DNA of 56,926 nt, from contig CALXBX010000036.1 of assembly GCA_944386655.1 (NCBI GenBank), positions 1 through 56,926 of the forward strand, read 5' to 3'. This document shows positions 42,628 through 52,030 of the stretch, piece after piece. A program made the position numbers and the translations under genes. The stretch is from an uncultured Clostridia bacterium (lineage in GTDB: Bacteria > Bacillota > Clostridia > TANB77 > CAG-508). The notes beneath the pieces were generated by a model that was not told the origin of the DNA, ran no database searches, and saw only the letters and a list, made by a program, of their open reading frames with translations. Within the stretch, counting starts at the first letter, position 1; the number at the start of each line of letters is the position of its first letter.

Positions 42628-43326
42628 TTGAATACAAATTATTCAGAAAACAACCAATTAATCCTAGTTGGTAAAGTAACAAGTGAGAAGAAATTTAGTC
42701 ACGAAATTTATGGAGAGAAATTCTACATATTTGACTTAAAAGTACCTCGTTTAAGTGGAAATGCAGATATTATTCCAATTACTATTTCAGAAAGATTGTT
42801 ATTAGAACAAGATTTAGAGCCTGGCAAAAACATTATTATAGAAGGGCAATTTAGATCTTATAATAGCTATGAAAATGAGAAGAATAGATTGGTATTAACT
42901 GTATTTGCCAAAGAAATTAAATTTGCAGAAAATCAAGAAGAAGAATTTAAACCTAGCAAAGAAAATACTTCTAACGAAGTTGTATTAGATGGATTTATCT
43001 GTAAAAAACCAATTTACAGAAAAACACCATTTGGAAGAGAAATTTCTGATATTTTACTTGCTGTAAATAGAGCTTACAATAAATCAGACTATATTCCATG
43101 TATTGCATGGGGACGTAATGCTAGATTTTGTGAAAACATAGCAGTAGGAACAGAAGTAAGAATTGTGGGAAGAGTACAATCTAGACAATATGAAAAAAAA
43201 TATGAAGATGGAACATCTGAAATAAGAGTTGCTTATGAAGTATCTGTAGCAAGTCTAGAGGTTATTGAACAAGAAGGAGACGCAAAACAAAGCGAAGAAA
43301 TAGAGGAAAATAAAGAAGCTATCTAA
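42628..43326 (+). CDS. Single-stranded DNA-binding protein with two OB folds
   Basis: 232 aa starting at TTG 42628 after GGGGAGGA. Two OB-fold SSB-like domains are visible: residues about 9-105 (LILVGKVTSEKKFSHEIYGE) and about 115-215 (VVLDGFICKKPIYRKTPFGR, DYIPCIAWGRNARF). The second is the more SSB-like. Duplicated-OB SSB paralogues are known in Clostridia. The acidic tail (EEIEENKEAI) lacks the canonical DDxPF ending, so binding to the usual SSB partners is uncertain. Confidence 0.82.
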   Translation: MNTNYSENNQLILVGKVTSEKKFSHEIYGEKFYIFDLKVPRLSGNADIIPITISERLLLEQDLEPGKNIIIEGQFRSYNSYENEKNRLVLTVFAKEIKFAENQEEEFKPSKENTSNEVVLDGFICKKPIYRKTPFGREISDILLAVNRAYNKSDYIPCIAWGRNARFCENIAVGTEVRIVGRVQSRQYEKKYEDGTSEIRVAYEVSVASLEVIEQEGDAKQSEEIEENKEAI

Positions 43327-43370
43327 ATAAAAACAGAATAAAAGAAAAGGGGCTATTAAAAAATAAAATA

Positions 43371-43412
43371 AAAAAATAAGAAACCACTTAAAAAGGGCTT
43401 CTTATTTTTTTT
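43371..43412. terminator. Terminator between ssb and a small minus-strand gene
   Basis: AAAAAATAAGAA / TTCTTATTTTTT around an inner ACC...GGG region; usable in both directions. Confidence 0.75.
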
Positions 43413-43560
43413 CTTTTGGAATGACAATATTCTTTTTTTCTTTTTCCTCCTTAGGCTTTTCTATATCAATATGTTGGTAAACAGGAGAAATATCTAAATC
43501 TTCTAAATCTTTTTTGTCACCTGGGACAATCTCAATTTTTTTAGGTTCTTTTTCATCCAT
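43402..43560 (-). CDS. Small acidic/basic hypothetical protein
   Basis: 52 aa: MDEKEPKKIEIVPGDKKD, then LDISPVYQHIDIEKPKEEK and a Lys-rich end. No membrane segment; probably disordered. SD AGGATGGTGA before ATG 43560. Not recognised; kept because start, SD and termination are coherent. Confidence 0.5.
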   Translation of the reverse strand: MDEKEPKKIEIVPGDKKDLEDLDISPVYQHIDIEKPKEEKEKKNIVIPKEKK

Positions 43561-43630
43561 ATTTTCACCATCCTAATTCAAATTCTAAACTTATCCTATC
43601 ATAGAATAGAATAAAGTGCAAGAAAAATGC

Positions 43631-46243
43631 TTAAGTAATGTTAGTTTTTATAATAGTAGCAATATCTTCTTTATACAGTTTTTTATTAGCATATAAAATA
43701 CTAATAAAAATAACAGCATATATTAAAATAATAGAAATGAAAATACTAATAAGGTCTATTGAAAAACGGTATACTTGTGTATTAATCATCGTATGATATA
43801 AAAAGTAAAGAATACCAATACTAATTAAAATACCAATTATTAAAGAAATAGTACCGTAAAAAAGTCCTTCCAAAAATAATATTTTATTCATCTGCCTATT
43901 AGACATGCCAATCGCTTTTAATTCAGCAAATTCGGTTTTTCTCATACTTAAACTAGAAAAAACAATATTCAATACAGTTATAATTGTTAAGACAAATATA
44001 AATACGAGAAAACTATACAATAAAATTTCTTTTATTAAGATTTCGTTTTTTTCTATTTGTTGTGAAGCAGATAGATTAGAACTTTCTATAACAATAGGAG
44101 CATTTTCATATTTCGCTTTTAAAGAATACACTAATTCGTCTAATTCATTAGGTTTAGAAGTTTGAATATAAAAATTAGTAAAATCGCTAAATTCTGCACC
44201 GACCGTTTCCAAAAATAATTGCGAGAAGGTATCTTTATTTACAATTAAATAAATGTCTGTTAAAGTAAAAGAAGGAAGACATGTTGGAACTCTACCTGTG
44301 ATTGCTTTTATAGATAAACTTATTTGTTTGTTTTCTATTTGACGATTAGAATCGCCCACAAGAGAAGAGAGATTATCTAGCACTTCTTGATTTTTCTCAT
44401 CGTTTATATCTTGTGTATTTAATATAAGATTTTCACCTATTTGATAATTTGTTAAACAAACACTATCGTAATATTTATTTTGTGCATTAGAATAATTAAT
44501 AAGAATACATTCGTTGTTAGACAAAGATAAAGAACTATCTATTTGCGATAAATAATCTTGATAAGTGGCATCATCTAAAGTAGTTACTAAACAAGAAAGT
44601 TGACTTGTATGTTCATTTACTTTATTGAAAGAATTGTTTAACAAATTCATTTTGCTATCCACAAATTTAAGCATATCATTTAGTTTGCTGTTATCTAGTA
44701 CTAAATATAAAGGGTTTAAATTAGCATAAGAATGTATTTCTTCTATGAAACCAGAGTTTTGTAGAACCTTTTTTATTTCTATTAATTCTTCCTGAGCTTT
44801 ATGTTCGGGAGAATAATCTGCTAAGTTTAAAGTATAATTATAATTGTGTTGTTCGTATTGATTATAATTGCTTAAATTATAAATATAACCATAAATACTA
44901 ATAAAAAGTATAATACTAATGGTTAAAGACATTACCATTGTTATATAATGAGATTTTTTTCTTTTCATATTTTTGTATGCTAAAATACCTTCTATTTTAA
45001 AGAGTTTTGAAAGCCATTTAGGAACTTGTGTAAAATGTTTTGTTACTTTATAATATGTATTTTCACGTAGGGTATTTAAAATACTTACTTTACTAATTTG
45101 TATTATAGGAAATAAGACAGAGAAGAATACAATGATAACAATTAGTAAAATAGAAAAGATAATGCTATACCAAGAAAATACCATTTGTAAAGAAATACTA
45201 TTTTGTATTAAGGTAGTTGAAATATTGCTTTGAATAAGAGTGAATAAGTTGTCAAAAACATGAAGTAGTAATGACACTAATCCAAAACTCAATAAAATTC
45301 CAACAGGAATAGCAATACATGTTAAAATAATAATTTCAAAAAAGTAAATCATAGCAATTTGTTTTTTAGTAGCTCCCACAGAAGAAAGTTTAGCGATATA
45401 TCTTTTTCTTTCTTGTGTAAAAATATGAAAAATAGTATAAATAAGAGAAATGGAAGCTACACTTACAATTCCAATGAATACAGAAACAGTAAGGATTAGA
45501 TTGGTTTGGAAAGTGGAATCAGATTTTGCAATACCTGCATAAGAAAGTAGTTCTGTATTATAAAGAATTTGAGGAGTAGAGTTTAAGGAATTTAGTTGGC
45601 TTTGTATATCATTTGTACAATCGTAAATTTGAGAAATATCTTGGCATACAATAGAAGCAGTTAGGTAAGAATTGGGTGTAAGGGAATCTTTATTTAAATA
45701 AGTAATTGCTCCATTTGTTTTTACGAAAGTTTTTGTATTAAATTCGTCAAAATCTGTACTCTCTAAAATTCCTGTCACATGAAAGACATATTCCTTTTCA
45801 TCCAATAAAATGGAAATAGAGTCATCTATTTGTAAAAGAGTACTTTCGTTTACCAATATTTCATTAGAAGATTGAGGAAGATTACCTTCTTTTAATAAAA
45901 TAGGCATATTTTTCATTGTATTGGAATCATAAGCCTTTATGTGTAGTAGTTCCTGTGAATTATCGTTATAAGAGAAAATACCTAAATCTTCTATAAGAGA
46001 AATTTCTTTAATACGCTCATCAGATTCAAGAACAGTTAATTTGTCATAAGGAATTTGGATAAATTGTGCTTCCCAATTTCCTTTATTTCTACATAGGTTT
46101 ACTACATAATCTTGGTAACTAAGAGCAAGAGTAGTAATAGAATTGATTAAAATAGAAACAAGAATAATGCTAAGCAAAATAGAAAATACCATTTTTTTAT
46201 TACTCTTTAATTCTTTAGTAGCTAGTTTCAATAAATTATTCAT
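43631..46243 (-). CDS. ABC transporter permease with two FtsX domains
   Basis: 870-aa integral membrane protein of the MacB/FtsX superfamily. One N-terminal helix (residues about 17-40), a large extracytoplasmic domain, a three-helix FtsX block (about 255-385), another helix after KNMKRKKSHYITMVMSL, a second extracytoplasmic domain and a final FtsX block (about 735-865, with LKAIGMSNRQMNKILFLEGL). It overlaps the ATPase gene by 8 bp, so they are translationally coupled. Substrate unknown; such systems export peptides or lipoproteins, or remodel the envelope. Confidence 0.9.
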   Translation of the reverse strand: MNNLLKLATKELKSNKKMVFSILLSIILVSILINSITTLALSYQDYVVNLCRNKGNWEAQFIQIPYDKLTVLESDERIKEISLIEDLGIFSYNDNSQELLHIKAYDSNTMKNMPILLKEGNLPQSSNEILVNESTLLQIDDSISILLDEKEYVFHVTGILESTDFDEFNTKTFVKTNGAITYLNKDSLTPNSYLTASIVCQDISQIYDCTNDIQSQLNSLNSTPQILYNTELLSYAGIAKSDSTFQTNLILTVSVFIGIVSVASISLIYTIFHIFTQERKRYIAKLSSVGATKKQIAMIYFFEIIILTCIAIPVGILLSFGLVSLLLHVFDNLFTLIQSNISTTLIQNSISLQMVFSWYSIIFSILLIVIIVFFSVLFPIIQISKVSILNTLRENTYYKVTKHFTQVPKWLSKLFKIEGILAYKNMKRKKSHYITMVMSLTISIILFISIYGYIYNLSNYNQYEQHNYNYTLNLADYSPEHKAQEELIEIKKVLQNSGFIEEIHSYANLNPLYLVLDNSKLNDMLKFVDSKMNLLNNSFNKVNEHTSQLSCLVTTLDDATYQDYLSQIDSSLSLSNNECILINYSNAQNKYYDSVCLTNYQIGENLILNTQDINDEKNQEVLDNLSSLVGDSNRQIENKQISLSIKAITGRVPTCLPSFTLTDIYLIVNKDTFSQLFLETVGAEFSDFTNFYIQTSKPNELDELVYSLKAKYENAPIVIESSNLSASQQIEKNEILIKEILLYSFLVFIFVLTIITVLNIVFSSLSMRKTEFAELKAIGMSNRQMNKILFLEGLFYGTISLIIGILISIGILYFLYHTMINTQVYRFSIDLISIFISIILIYAVIFISILYANKKLYKEDIATIIKTNIT

Positions 46244-46922
46244 GGATTTGCACCTCATCTTTTATTATTTTTCCGTCTTGTAGTGTAAGAATTCTATTTG
46301 TTTGTTTAGCAATTTTTATATCATGCGTCACTAAAAGAATTGTCTGCTGAAACTTGGTATTGTATTCTTTTAATAGAGTTATAATTTCATTAGAATTTAA
46401 AGTATCCAAATTGCCAGTTGGTTCATCCGCAAGAACGATACTAGGATTAGCCATTAAACATCTTCCAATGGCAACTCTTTGTTGTTGACCACCAGATAGT
46501 TGATTAGGTAAAGAATTTTCCTTATCTTGTAGACCTAAAAGAGAAATAAGATTTTTTAATCTTGCATCATCTGGATTTTTATAATCTAATAAAATAGGTA
46601 GTAATATATTTTCTTTTACATTTAGAATTGGTATTAAATTATAAAATTGAAAAATAAGTTGTGCAGTTCTTCTTCGATAAATAGCAAGTTGAGAGTCTGT
46701 TAAAGTGCCAATATCTTTGTTATTTACGAAAATAGTGCCAGAAGAAGGTTTTTCAATTCCGCCTAAAATATGTAATAAAGTGGATTTACCAGAACCGCTT
46801 GCTCCAATAATAGACAAAAATTCTCCTTTTTCTACTGAAAAGGAGATATCATCTAATGCTTTTACTGAATTTTCGTTGTTTCCATAAATTTTAGTTAAAT
46901 TTTTTACTTCTAATATTTTCAT
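46236..46922 (-). CDS. ABC transporter ATP-binding protein (LolD/MacB type)
   Basis: 228-aa ATPase. Walker A GASGSGKSTLLH, Q-loop region QFYNLIPILNVKEN, signature LSGGQQQRVAIGR, Walker B IVLADEPTGNLD, switch His in LLVTHD. Partner of the overlapping FtsX-type permease. The operon starts here and ends after the permease gene. Confidence 0.95.
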   Translation of the reverse strand: MKILEVKNLTKIYGNNENSVKALDDISFSVEKGEFLSIIGASGSGKSTLLHILGGIEKPSSGTIFVNNKDIGTLTDSQLAIYRRRTAQLIFQFYNLIPILNVKENILLPILLDYKNPDDARLKNLISLLGLQDKENSLPNQLSGGQQQRVAIGRCLMANPSIVLADEPTGNLDTLNSNEIITLLKEYNTKFQQTILLVTHDIKIAKQTNRILTLQDGKIIKDEVQIHE

Positions 46923-47000
46923 ATAAAAAATCCCCTCTTTCTTTTTTTATGTACAGTGTAACATAGTAGTTATTTGTTTGCAATAAAAAATATAAATAAA

Positions 47001-47032
47001 AGTGCGTATAAAACATCTATACTATACGCACT
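47001..47032 (-). terminator. Terminator of the secreted protein gene (minus strand)
   Basis: Stem AGTGCGTATA / TATACGCACT; on the minus strand it is followed by TTTTATTTATATTTTTT. Confidence 0.65.
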
Positions 47033-47092
47033 CCAAGGTTAAAAAATGTACTATTATAATGAGATGTTTATAAAGCTACAAAGTCAATTGCC

Positions 47093-47593
47093 TCATGCTG
47101 TGTAAAATTGAATTCCTACAACATAATTTCCGGATACATTAGACTGTGGAGATAAACTAAAATTATAGGTTCCATCTGCTAAATTGCCAATAACAAAAGT
47201 ATTTTCATTAACAATAGGATAGACGGTTCGAATTGGTGTATCTCCAGATTTGATGGTCAATGCAAATGTTGCATTAGGATTGGCAGAAGAATCATAAGTT
47301 CTGATAACTATAGCAACTTTTACCAATGAACCACTTAAATTTGCAGGAACAGTAAAACTGCTGCTAAGTGAGCCAGTAGTTACAGTAGCAATTGCTCCAC
47401 CAAGATTGGCGCGAGTAATTGCATCTCCCTGAGGAAGAGCTGTGCCATTGTCGGCCTCTACCATAGTTTCCACTGCATTGCTGACTTCAGTATATATATT
47501 ATCTTCAGCAGCAAAACATACAGTACTGGAAAAAATAGCTGTGGACACTATAGTAACGAAGGTAATGAACCGCCTTAAAAGTTTATTATTCAT
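47093..47593 (-). CDS. Secreted protein of unknown function with foreign codon use
   Basis: 166 aa. Clear signal peptide (MNNKLLRRFITFVTIVSTAI, cleavage near CFA-AED), then a beta-rich domain with no recognised family (TVPANLSGSLVKVAIVIRTY, SGDTPIRTVYPIV). The codons differ from the neighbours (GCC, GTC, CTT, CGC, CGA and one in-frame CGG at residue 8), which suggests horizontal acquisition. It ends with a hairpin terminator and stands alone. SD AGAAAGGTGG. Confidence 0.7.
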   Translation of the reverse strand: MNNKLLRRFITFVTIVSTAIFSSTVCFAAEDNIYTEVSNAVETMVEADNGTALPQGDAITRANLGGAIATVTTGSLSSSFTVPANLSGSLVKVAIVIRTYDSSANPNATFALTIKSGDTPIRTVYPIVNENTFVIGNLADGTYNFSLSPQSNVSGNYVVGIQFYTA

Positions 47594-47819
47594 ATAACCA
47601 CCTTTCTGTACATTTTTTAACCTCTATTACTATTGAATGATAGAAGTACTTTATCATTCAAAGTAACTCATATTTAGTAAAACTAAACTAGTATATTAGG
47701 ATAATACCAAAAAAAGGGAAAAAAGTCAATAAAAAATTCCAATTTTTTACACAAATATACAAAAAATGTAATTTTATTTCAAAAGATTTAAAGAAAATGA
47801 ATAAATCCTAAAGAATAAA

Positions 47820-47848
47820 TTGAAAAATGAGGAAACTAATGGTATAAT
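47820..47848 (+). promoter_or_regulatory. Promoter of scpB
   Basis: TTGAAA (47820-47825), 17-nt spacer, TATAAT (47843-47848). Confidence 0.75.
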
Positions 47849-47884
47849 AACAAACATAGAGTAAAATAGGAGAGGACTAGTAAA

Positions 47885-48523
47885 ATGGAGATAGAAAAGG
47901 CAAAAGGAATTATAGAAGCAATTTTATTTGCTTGTGGAAGAGAAGTGAATATAAAAGAACTTATGTCTGCATTAGAATTAGGAAGCGAAGATGTCATTAC
48001 TATTTTAGAGAGTATGAAAGAAGAGTATAAAAAGGACAATAGGGGTTTAGAACTTATTCGTATAGCAGATAATTATCAATTAGTAACCAAAAAAGAATAT
48101 GAAGAATATATCTATCCTATTGTAGATAAAAGAAGTAAACCAAATTTATCTACAGCAGCATTAGAGACGCTTGCGATTATTGCCTATAATCCTAAAATTA
48201 CTAGGTCAGAAATAGAGGCCATTCGTGGAGTAGGTTCAGATGGAACTATCTATAAGTTGCTAGAATATAACTTAATAGAAAGTGTAGGAAAATTAGATGC
48301 TCCAGGAAAACCAACCATGTATAGTGTAACATCGGAATTTATGCGTATGTTTGGTATAGAGAGTTTAGAAGAACTTCCAGAACTTCCTAGGTATAAATTA
48401 GATGAAAATCAACAAATTGTTATAGACGATTTAATACAAGAACAGAAAAACGAAACACAAGAAGATAATCTTGCGGAGGCTCCATCACCCGAAAGGGAGG
48501 GAGAAGGAGAAATAGAAAAATAA
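47885..48523 (+). CDS. scpB: Segregation and condensation protein B
   Basis: Kleisin-associated winged-helix protein of the SMC-ScpA-ScpB condensin. Opens IIEAILFACGREV, contains LELIRIADNYQLVTKKEY, STAALETLAIIAYNPKITRSEIEAIRGVGSDG and GKPTMYSVTSEFMRMFGI. 212 aa with an acidic Gln/Glu-rich tail. SD GGAGAGG. No scpA is adjacent, although scpA-scpB pairs are common. It probably forms an operon with proS 27 bp downstream. Confidence 0.95.
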   Translation: MEIEKAKGIIEAILFACGREVNIKELMSALELGSEDVITILESMKEEYKKDNRGLELIRIADNYQLVTKKEYEEYIYPIVDKRSKPNLSTAALETLAIIAYNPKITRSEIEAIRGVGSDGTIYKLLEYNLIESVGKLDAPGKPTMYSVTSEFMRMFGIESLEELPELPRYKLDENQQIVIDDLIQEQKNETQEDNLAEAPSPEREGEGEIEK

Positions 48524-48550
48524 ATTGTGTGATAGAGAGGAAGAAAAAAT

Positions 48551-50251
48551 ATGAGATTAAGTGAAAGTTTTTTTTATACGTTAAGAGAAGATGCCAAAGA
48601 TGAAGAGTCTGCAAGTGGAAATCTACTTGTAAAGAGTGGAATGTTTAAAAAAATAGGAAATGGTATTTATATGAAAATGCCATTAGGGCAAAAAGTAGTA
48701 GATAATGTAAAAAATATAGTAAGAAAACACATGAATGAGGCTGGCGCACAAGAAGTAACAATGCCACTGCTTCTTCCAATAGAAGCATTTGAAAAATCAG
48801 GGAGATATAGTGCTTTTGGACCATCTATTTTTCAGTTAAGAGATAGATATAATAGACCATATGTATTAGGACCAACACATGAAGAATTTTTTGTACTAGC
48901 AGCTATGATGAAGGCAAAGTCCTATAAAGATTTTCCATATACGTTATATCAAATTGGAAATAAGTATAGAGATGAAATAAGACCTAGATTAGGACTCATT
49001 AGAACAAGAGAATTTACCATGAAAGATGCCTATAGTTTTGATGTAGATCAAGAAGCATCCGATATTTCTTATCAAAAACAATATGAAGCTTATCATAAAA
49101 TTTGCAAAGAAGTAGGCTTGAATTATGTGGTAGTAAGAGCAGATACTGGTGTAATGGGAGGATTGCTATCAGAAGAATTTCAAGCGATAACAGATGTAGG
49201 AGAAGACATTTTAGTGCTATGTGACCAATGCGATTATGCTTCTAACATAGAAGTAAGCAAGTGTGAAGAGATAGAGCAAACAGAAAAAGAAGAGAAAAAG
49301 CAAATAGAAAAAGTACACACACCATCTGCAGGAACTATAGAACAAGTAAGCAAGTTTTTACAAGAAAAGCCAGAAAAATTTGTAAAAACGTTAATTTATA
49401 AAGCGGACGACAAATTTTATGCTTGCTTAGTACCAGGAGATAGAGAAATTAACGAAGTGAAACTAACCAAATTATTAGGGGCAAGCCAAGAAGTAACTTT
49501 AGCAGAAGAAGCCGATGTAGAAAGAATTACAAAGGCAAAAGTAGGATTTGCTGGACCAGTTGGCATTTCTATACCAGTAATTATGGATAAAAGTGTAGCA
49601 CAAATGCAAAACTTTATTGTGGGAGCAAACGAAACAGATTATCACTATAAAAATGTGAATGTAGAAGATTTTAAAGTAGAGCTAGTAGCAGATATTAAAA
49701 ATATACGAGAAGGAGATATATGCCCACACTGTCACAAAGGATATGTCTATTTCAAAAAAGGAATAGAAGTAGGAAATACCTTCAAATTAGGAACAAAATA
49801 CTCTGATAGTTTAGGGCTAAATTATTCAGACGAAAATAATGCATTAAAACCAGTTGTTATGGGATGTTATGGAATAGGAATAGAAAGAATTATTGCAGCA
49901 GTAGTAGAACAAAATCATGATGAGAAAGGAATTATATGGCCAATGAATATAGCGCCATATAAAGTAGCCATTGTACTAATTAACCCTAAAGACGAAAAAC
50001 AAAAAGAGGTAGCAGAACAGTTATATAAACAATTAAACGATTTAGGAATAGACACACTACTAGACGATAGAAACGAAAGACCTGGTGTAAAGTTTAATGA
50101 TATGGACTTAATAGGAATACCAGTTAGAATTACAGTAGGAAAGAAAGTAGAACAAAATCAAGTAGAAATCAAAAAGAGAACAGAAGAACAATCGAAAGAT
50201 GTAGATATATCAGAAATTGCAATTTTGATGAACTTTGGGGACGTTCCTTAA
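48551..50251 (+). CDS. proS: Proline-tRNA ligase
   Basis: Bacterial-type ProRS of 566 aa with the editing (INS) insertion. Class II core RLSESFFYTLREDAKDEES, LGPTHEEFFV, RPRLGLIRTREFTMKDAYSFD; INS domain residues about 225-385 (VKTLIYKADDKFYACLVPGDREI); motif 3 CYGIGIERIIAAVVEQ; anticodon-binding domain at the end. The last codons M-N-F-G-D-V-P and the TAA stop lie inside palindromic repeat R6, so the C-terminus has been extended or replaced by the repeat. Confidence 0.95.
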   Translation: MRLSESFFYTLREDAKDEESASGNLLVKSGMFKKIGNGIYMKMPLGQKVVDNVKNIVRKHMNEAGAQEVTMPLLLPIEAFEKSGRYSAFGPSIFQLRDRYNRPYVLGPTHEEFFVLAAMMKAKSYKDFPYTLYQIGNKYRDEIRPRLGLIRTREFTMKDAYSFDVDQEASDISYQKQYEAYHKICKEVGLNYVVVRADTGVMGGLLSEEFQAITDVGEDILVLCDQCDYASNIEVSKCEEIEQTEKEEKKQIEKVHTPSAGTIEQVSKFLQEKPEKFVKTLIYKADDKFYACLVPGDREINEVKLTKLLGASQEVTLAEEADVERITKAKVGFAGPVGISIPVIMDKSVAQMQNFIVGANETDYHYKNVNVEDFKVELVADIKNIREGDICPHCHKGYVYFKKGIEVGNTFKLGTKYSDSLGLNYSDENNALKPVVMGCYGIGIERIIAAVVEQNHDEKGIIWPMNIAPYKVAIVLINPKDEKQKEVAEQLYKQLNDLGIDTLLDDRNERPGVKFNDMDLIGIPVRITVGKKVEQNQVEIKKRTEEQSKDVDISEIAILMNFGDVP

Positions 50252-50259
50252 AGTTCATC
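50227..50259. repeat. Palindromic repeat family R, copy R6 (GATGAAC arms)
   Basis: GATGAACTTT / AAAGTTCATC around GGGGACGTTCC; supplies the 3' end of proS. A second AAGTTCATCG follows. Confidence 0.85.
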
Positions 50260-50276
50260 GAAGTTCATCGAACGAA

Positions 50277-50342
50277 AAGAAGAGTTAAATTTTTAAGAGG
50301 ATACTTTTTCAGCAGCCTCAATTTTTAACTCTTCTTTTTTTG
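50277..50342. terminator. Bidirectional terminator between proS and the DUF4364 gene
   Basis: Stem AAGAAGAGTTAAA / TTTAACTCTTCTT (13 bp) with inner GAGG / CCTC pairing and T-run; lies between R6 and R7. Confidence 0.75.
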
Positions 50343-50390
50343 ATAGTAAAACTATCTTTTTCAATTCATTAAAAGAAAAATGTTCTGAAT

Positions 50391-50419
50391 TGAACTTTAA
50401 GGAACGTCCCCAAAGTTCA
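50391..50419. repeat. Palindromic repeat family R, copy R7
   Basis: TGAACTTTA / AAAGTTCA around AGGAACGTCCCC, inverted relative to R6; reads GGGGACGTTCC on the strand of the DUF4364 gene. Confidence 0.85.
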
Positions 50420-50442
50420 TCTTCAAAGTTCAAATTGCAAAA

Positions 50443-50982
50443 TTAAATTTTTTTATGTGTTAGAATGCTCAAAATTTCTGGGTACATTTCTTCTGCATGT
50501 TTTTTCCAGTTGTCTACAATTTCTTTTGCTTGTTCTCCAGAACCTGCAAAAGTTTTTACTTCAAAAATAACATCATTATGATCAATTATTTTGCAAGTTA
50601 CCATGTAATCATTTTCACTACGTGGAATATATTCTGCAATAACAGAATGTTCATTTTCAAAAGTTTCTAGTTCATTTTTAAAATTACTATCTACTCTTAA
50701 CTTAATAATACCAGGTAAAATGTCTTGGGTTAATTCCAAAGTCTCTTTACCAAACTGTGTGATCTCATAAAAACTATGGTCGTCTTTATAATAATTCATA
50801 ATATAGCCGTTTTCTAATAAATCCAATAAAAATTGCTGAAAATAAAAATAATTCATATCTGTTACAGCAAGTACTAAATTAAGTAAAGAATCATTAGAGA
50901 TAGGCTTTCCTACCTTATTTAATAGATATAAAATAAGGACTTTGTTTTCTGCTAGTGTTTCATTATCTGAAGTTAATTTCAA
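50443..50982 (-). CDS. DUF4364 family protein (winged-helix-like)
   Basis: 179 aa from TTG 50982 after GGGAGTGATAAC; the ATG further upstream overlaps that SD. Typical family features: ENKVLILYLLNKVGKPISND, ENGYIMNYYKDDHSFYEIT and a C-terminal domain with SVIAEYIPRSENDYMV. The N-terminal part looks like a PadR/winged-helix DNA-binding fold. Known in Clostridia as a probable regulator of unknown targets. Confidence 0.85.
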   Translation of the reverse strand: MKLTSDNETLAENKVLILYLLNKVGKPISNDSLLNLVLAVTDMNYFYFQQFLLDLLENGYIMNYYKDDHSFYEITQFGKETLELTQDILPGIIKLRVDSNFKNELETFENEHSVIAEYIPRSENDYMVTCKIIDHNDVIFEVKTFAGSGEQAKEIVDNWKKHAEEMYPEILSILTHKKI

Positions 50983-51064
50983 TGTTATCACTCCCATTTT
51001 TATCATGCTGAAAGCATTATACCACACTTTTCGAGAAAATACTACCTATTTCGAGATTTTATTT

Positions 51065-51130
51065 AAGGTGTCCCACTTAAGTCAGGGTTAAATGAGACAT
51101 TTACGCAAAAATGTCAGGGATAAATGAGAC
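51065..51130. repeat. Intergenic repeat family E, copy E2 (direct half-sites)
   Basis: AAGTCAGGGTTAAATGAGAC and ATGTCAGGGATAAATGAGAC in tandem, 10 bp apart plus flanks. It shares the AAGGTGTCC outer end with E1. It lies between divergent genes. Confidence 0.7.
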
Positions 51131-51203
51131 AAAAGGTAGCATATTTTTTTTGCTTATGATATAATCTAAATGAAAATGATTGGAATATGAGGAAAGAAGT
51201 AGA

Positions 51204-51911
51204 ATGGCTAATTATTATGAAATTTTAGAGGTAAGCGAGAAAGCTTCTAAAGAAGTAATTGAAAAGGCATATAGGGTGCTTGCTAAGAAATATCATCCAG
51301 ATGGGAAGCCACAAGAGGAAAAGGCGAAAGCTGAGCAGAAAATGAAGCAAATTAATGAAGCTTATGATATTTTGTCAAATGAAGAAAAAAGAAAACAATA
51401 TGATAGTCAGTTGCAATTGCAAAAGCAGCAAGAAGAGGAAAGAAAAAGTAAAGAGGCACAAAGAAAAATGCAAGAAACGTACGAGCAAATGTTACAAGAG
51501 GAAAGAGAACATAGCGGAAACAAAGAGGAATACGGGCAGAATAGAGTCACAAGAGAGAAGAAAAATCCGTCTTATACTGCTAGTGAAAATTCTAGAATGG
51601 CAAGTGCTAAAGCAATTCAGTCACAAATGCAAAGAGCTTATAGACAAGCATATAATGATTACTGGAGAAGCAAAGGCTACAGAGTAAAAGAAAAATGGAC
51701 ATGGAAAAAGACAAAAGATTTGTTAAAGGTTTTAGGAATTATCTTGCTCGTTATTTTGTTTTTGTGGTTTTTTCCACCTACACATCAGATGTTAGTTTCT
51801 TTTTATGAGGATAATTTTATTGTAAAGGCAATGGTAGATGTTATTATAAATATTGTAAAAGGAATTGGAACAGGGATTTATGAGTTTATCTTAAAAATAT
51901 TTGGAAATTAG
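51204..51911 (+). CDS. DnaJ-domain membrane protein
   Basis: J-domain co-chaperone, 235 aa from ATG 51204 (GAGGAAAG upstream). J-domain at residues 1-62 ([23 protein letters not shown] at about 31-33, [20 protein letters not shown]). Then a Gln/Glu/Lys-rich coiled coil and a C-terminal hydrophobic part ([18 protein letters not shown] and a second segment near the end). No zinc-finger or DnaJ C domain, so it probably recruits DnaK to the membrane. Confidence 0.88.
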   Translation: MANYYEILEVSEKASKEVIEKAYRVLAKKYHPDGKPQEEKAKAEQKMKQINEAYDILSNEEKRKQYDSQLQLQKQQEEERKSKEAQRKMQETYEQMLQEEREHSGNKEEYGQNRVTREKKNPSYTASENSRMASAKAIQSQMQRAYRQAYNDYWRSKGYRVKEKWTWKKTKDLLKVLGIILLVILFLWFFPPTHQMLVSFYEDNFIVKAMVDVIINIVKGIGTGIYEFILKIFGN

Positions 51912-52030
51912 AAAAAAATAGTATAGCAAAAGAGAAAAAAGTTCATAATGAACTTAAGATGATGTACGATTACAAACGGAAAAATTGTTTTTTCTGTTGT
52001 AAAATAAATAAAAAAAGGAGTGTGCAAAAG

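Noticed and set aside
51959..52030. N-terminal extension of the diaminopentanoate-dehydrogenase-like protein containing an in-frame CGG
   Set aside because: The SD AAAAAAGGAGTGTG lies inside the extension just before ATG 52031, and homologues begin there. The CGG at 51980 is therefore noncoding and does not count against the CGG pattern.
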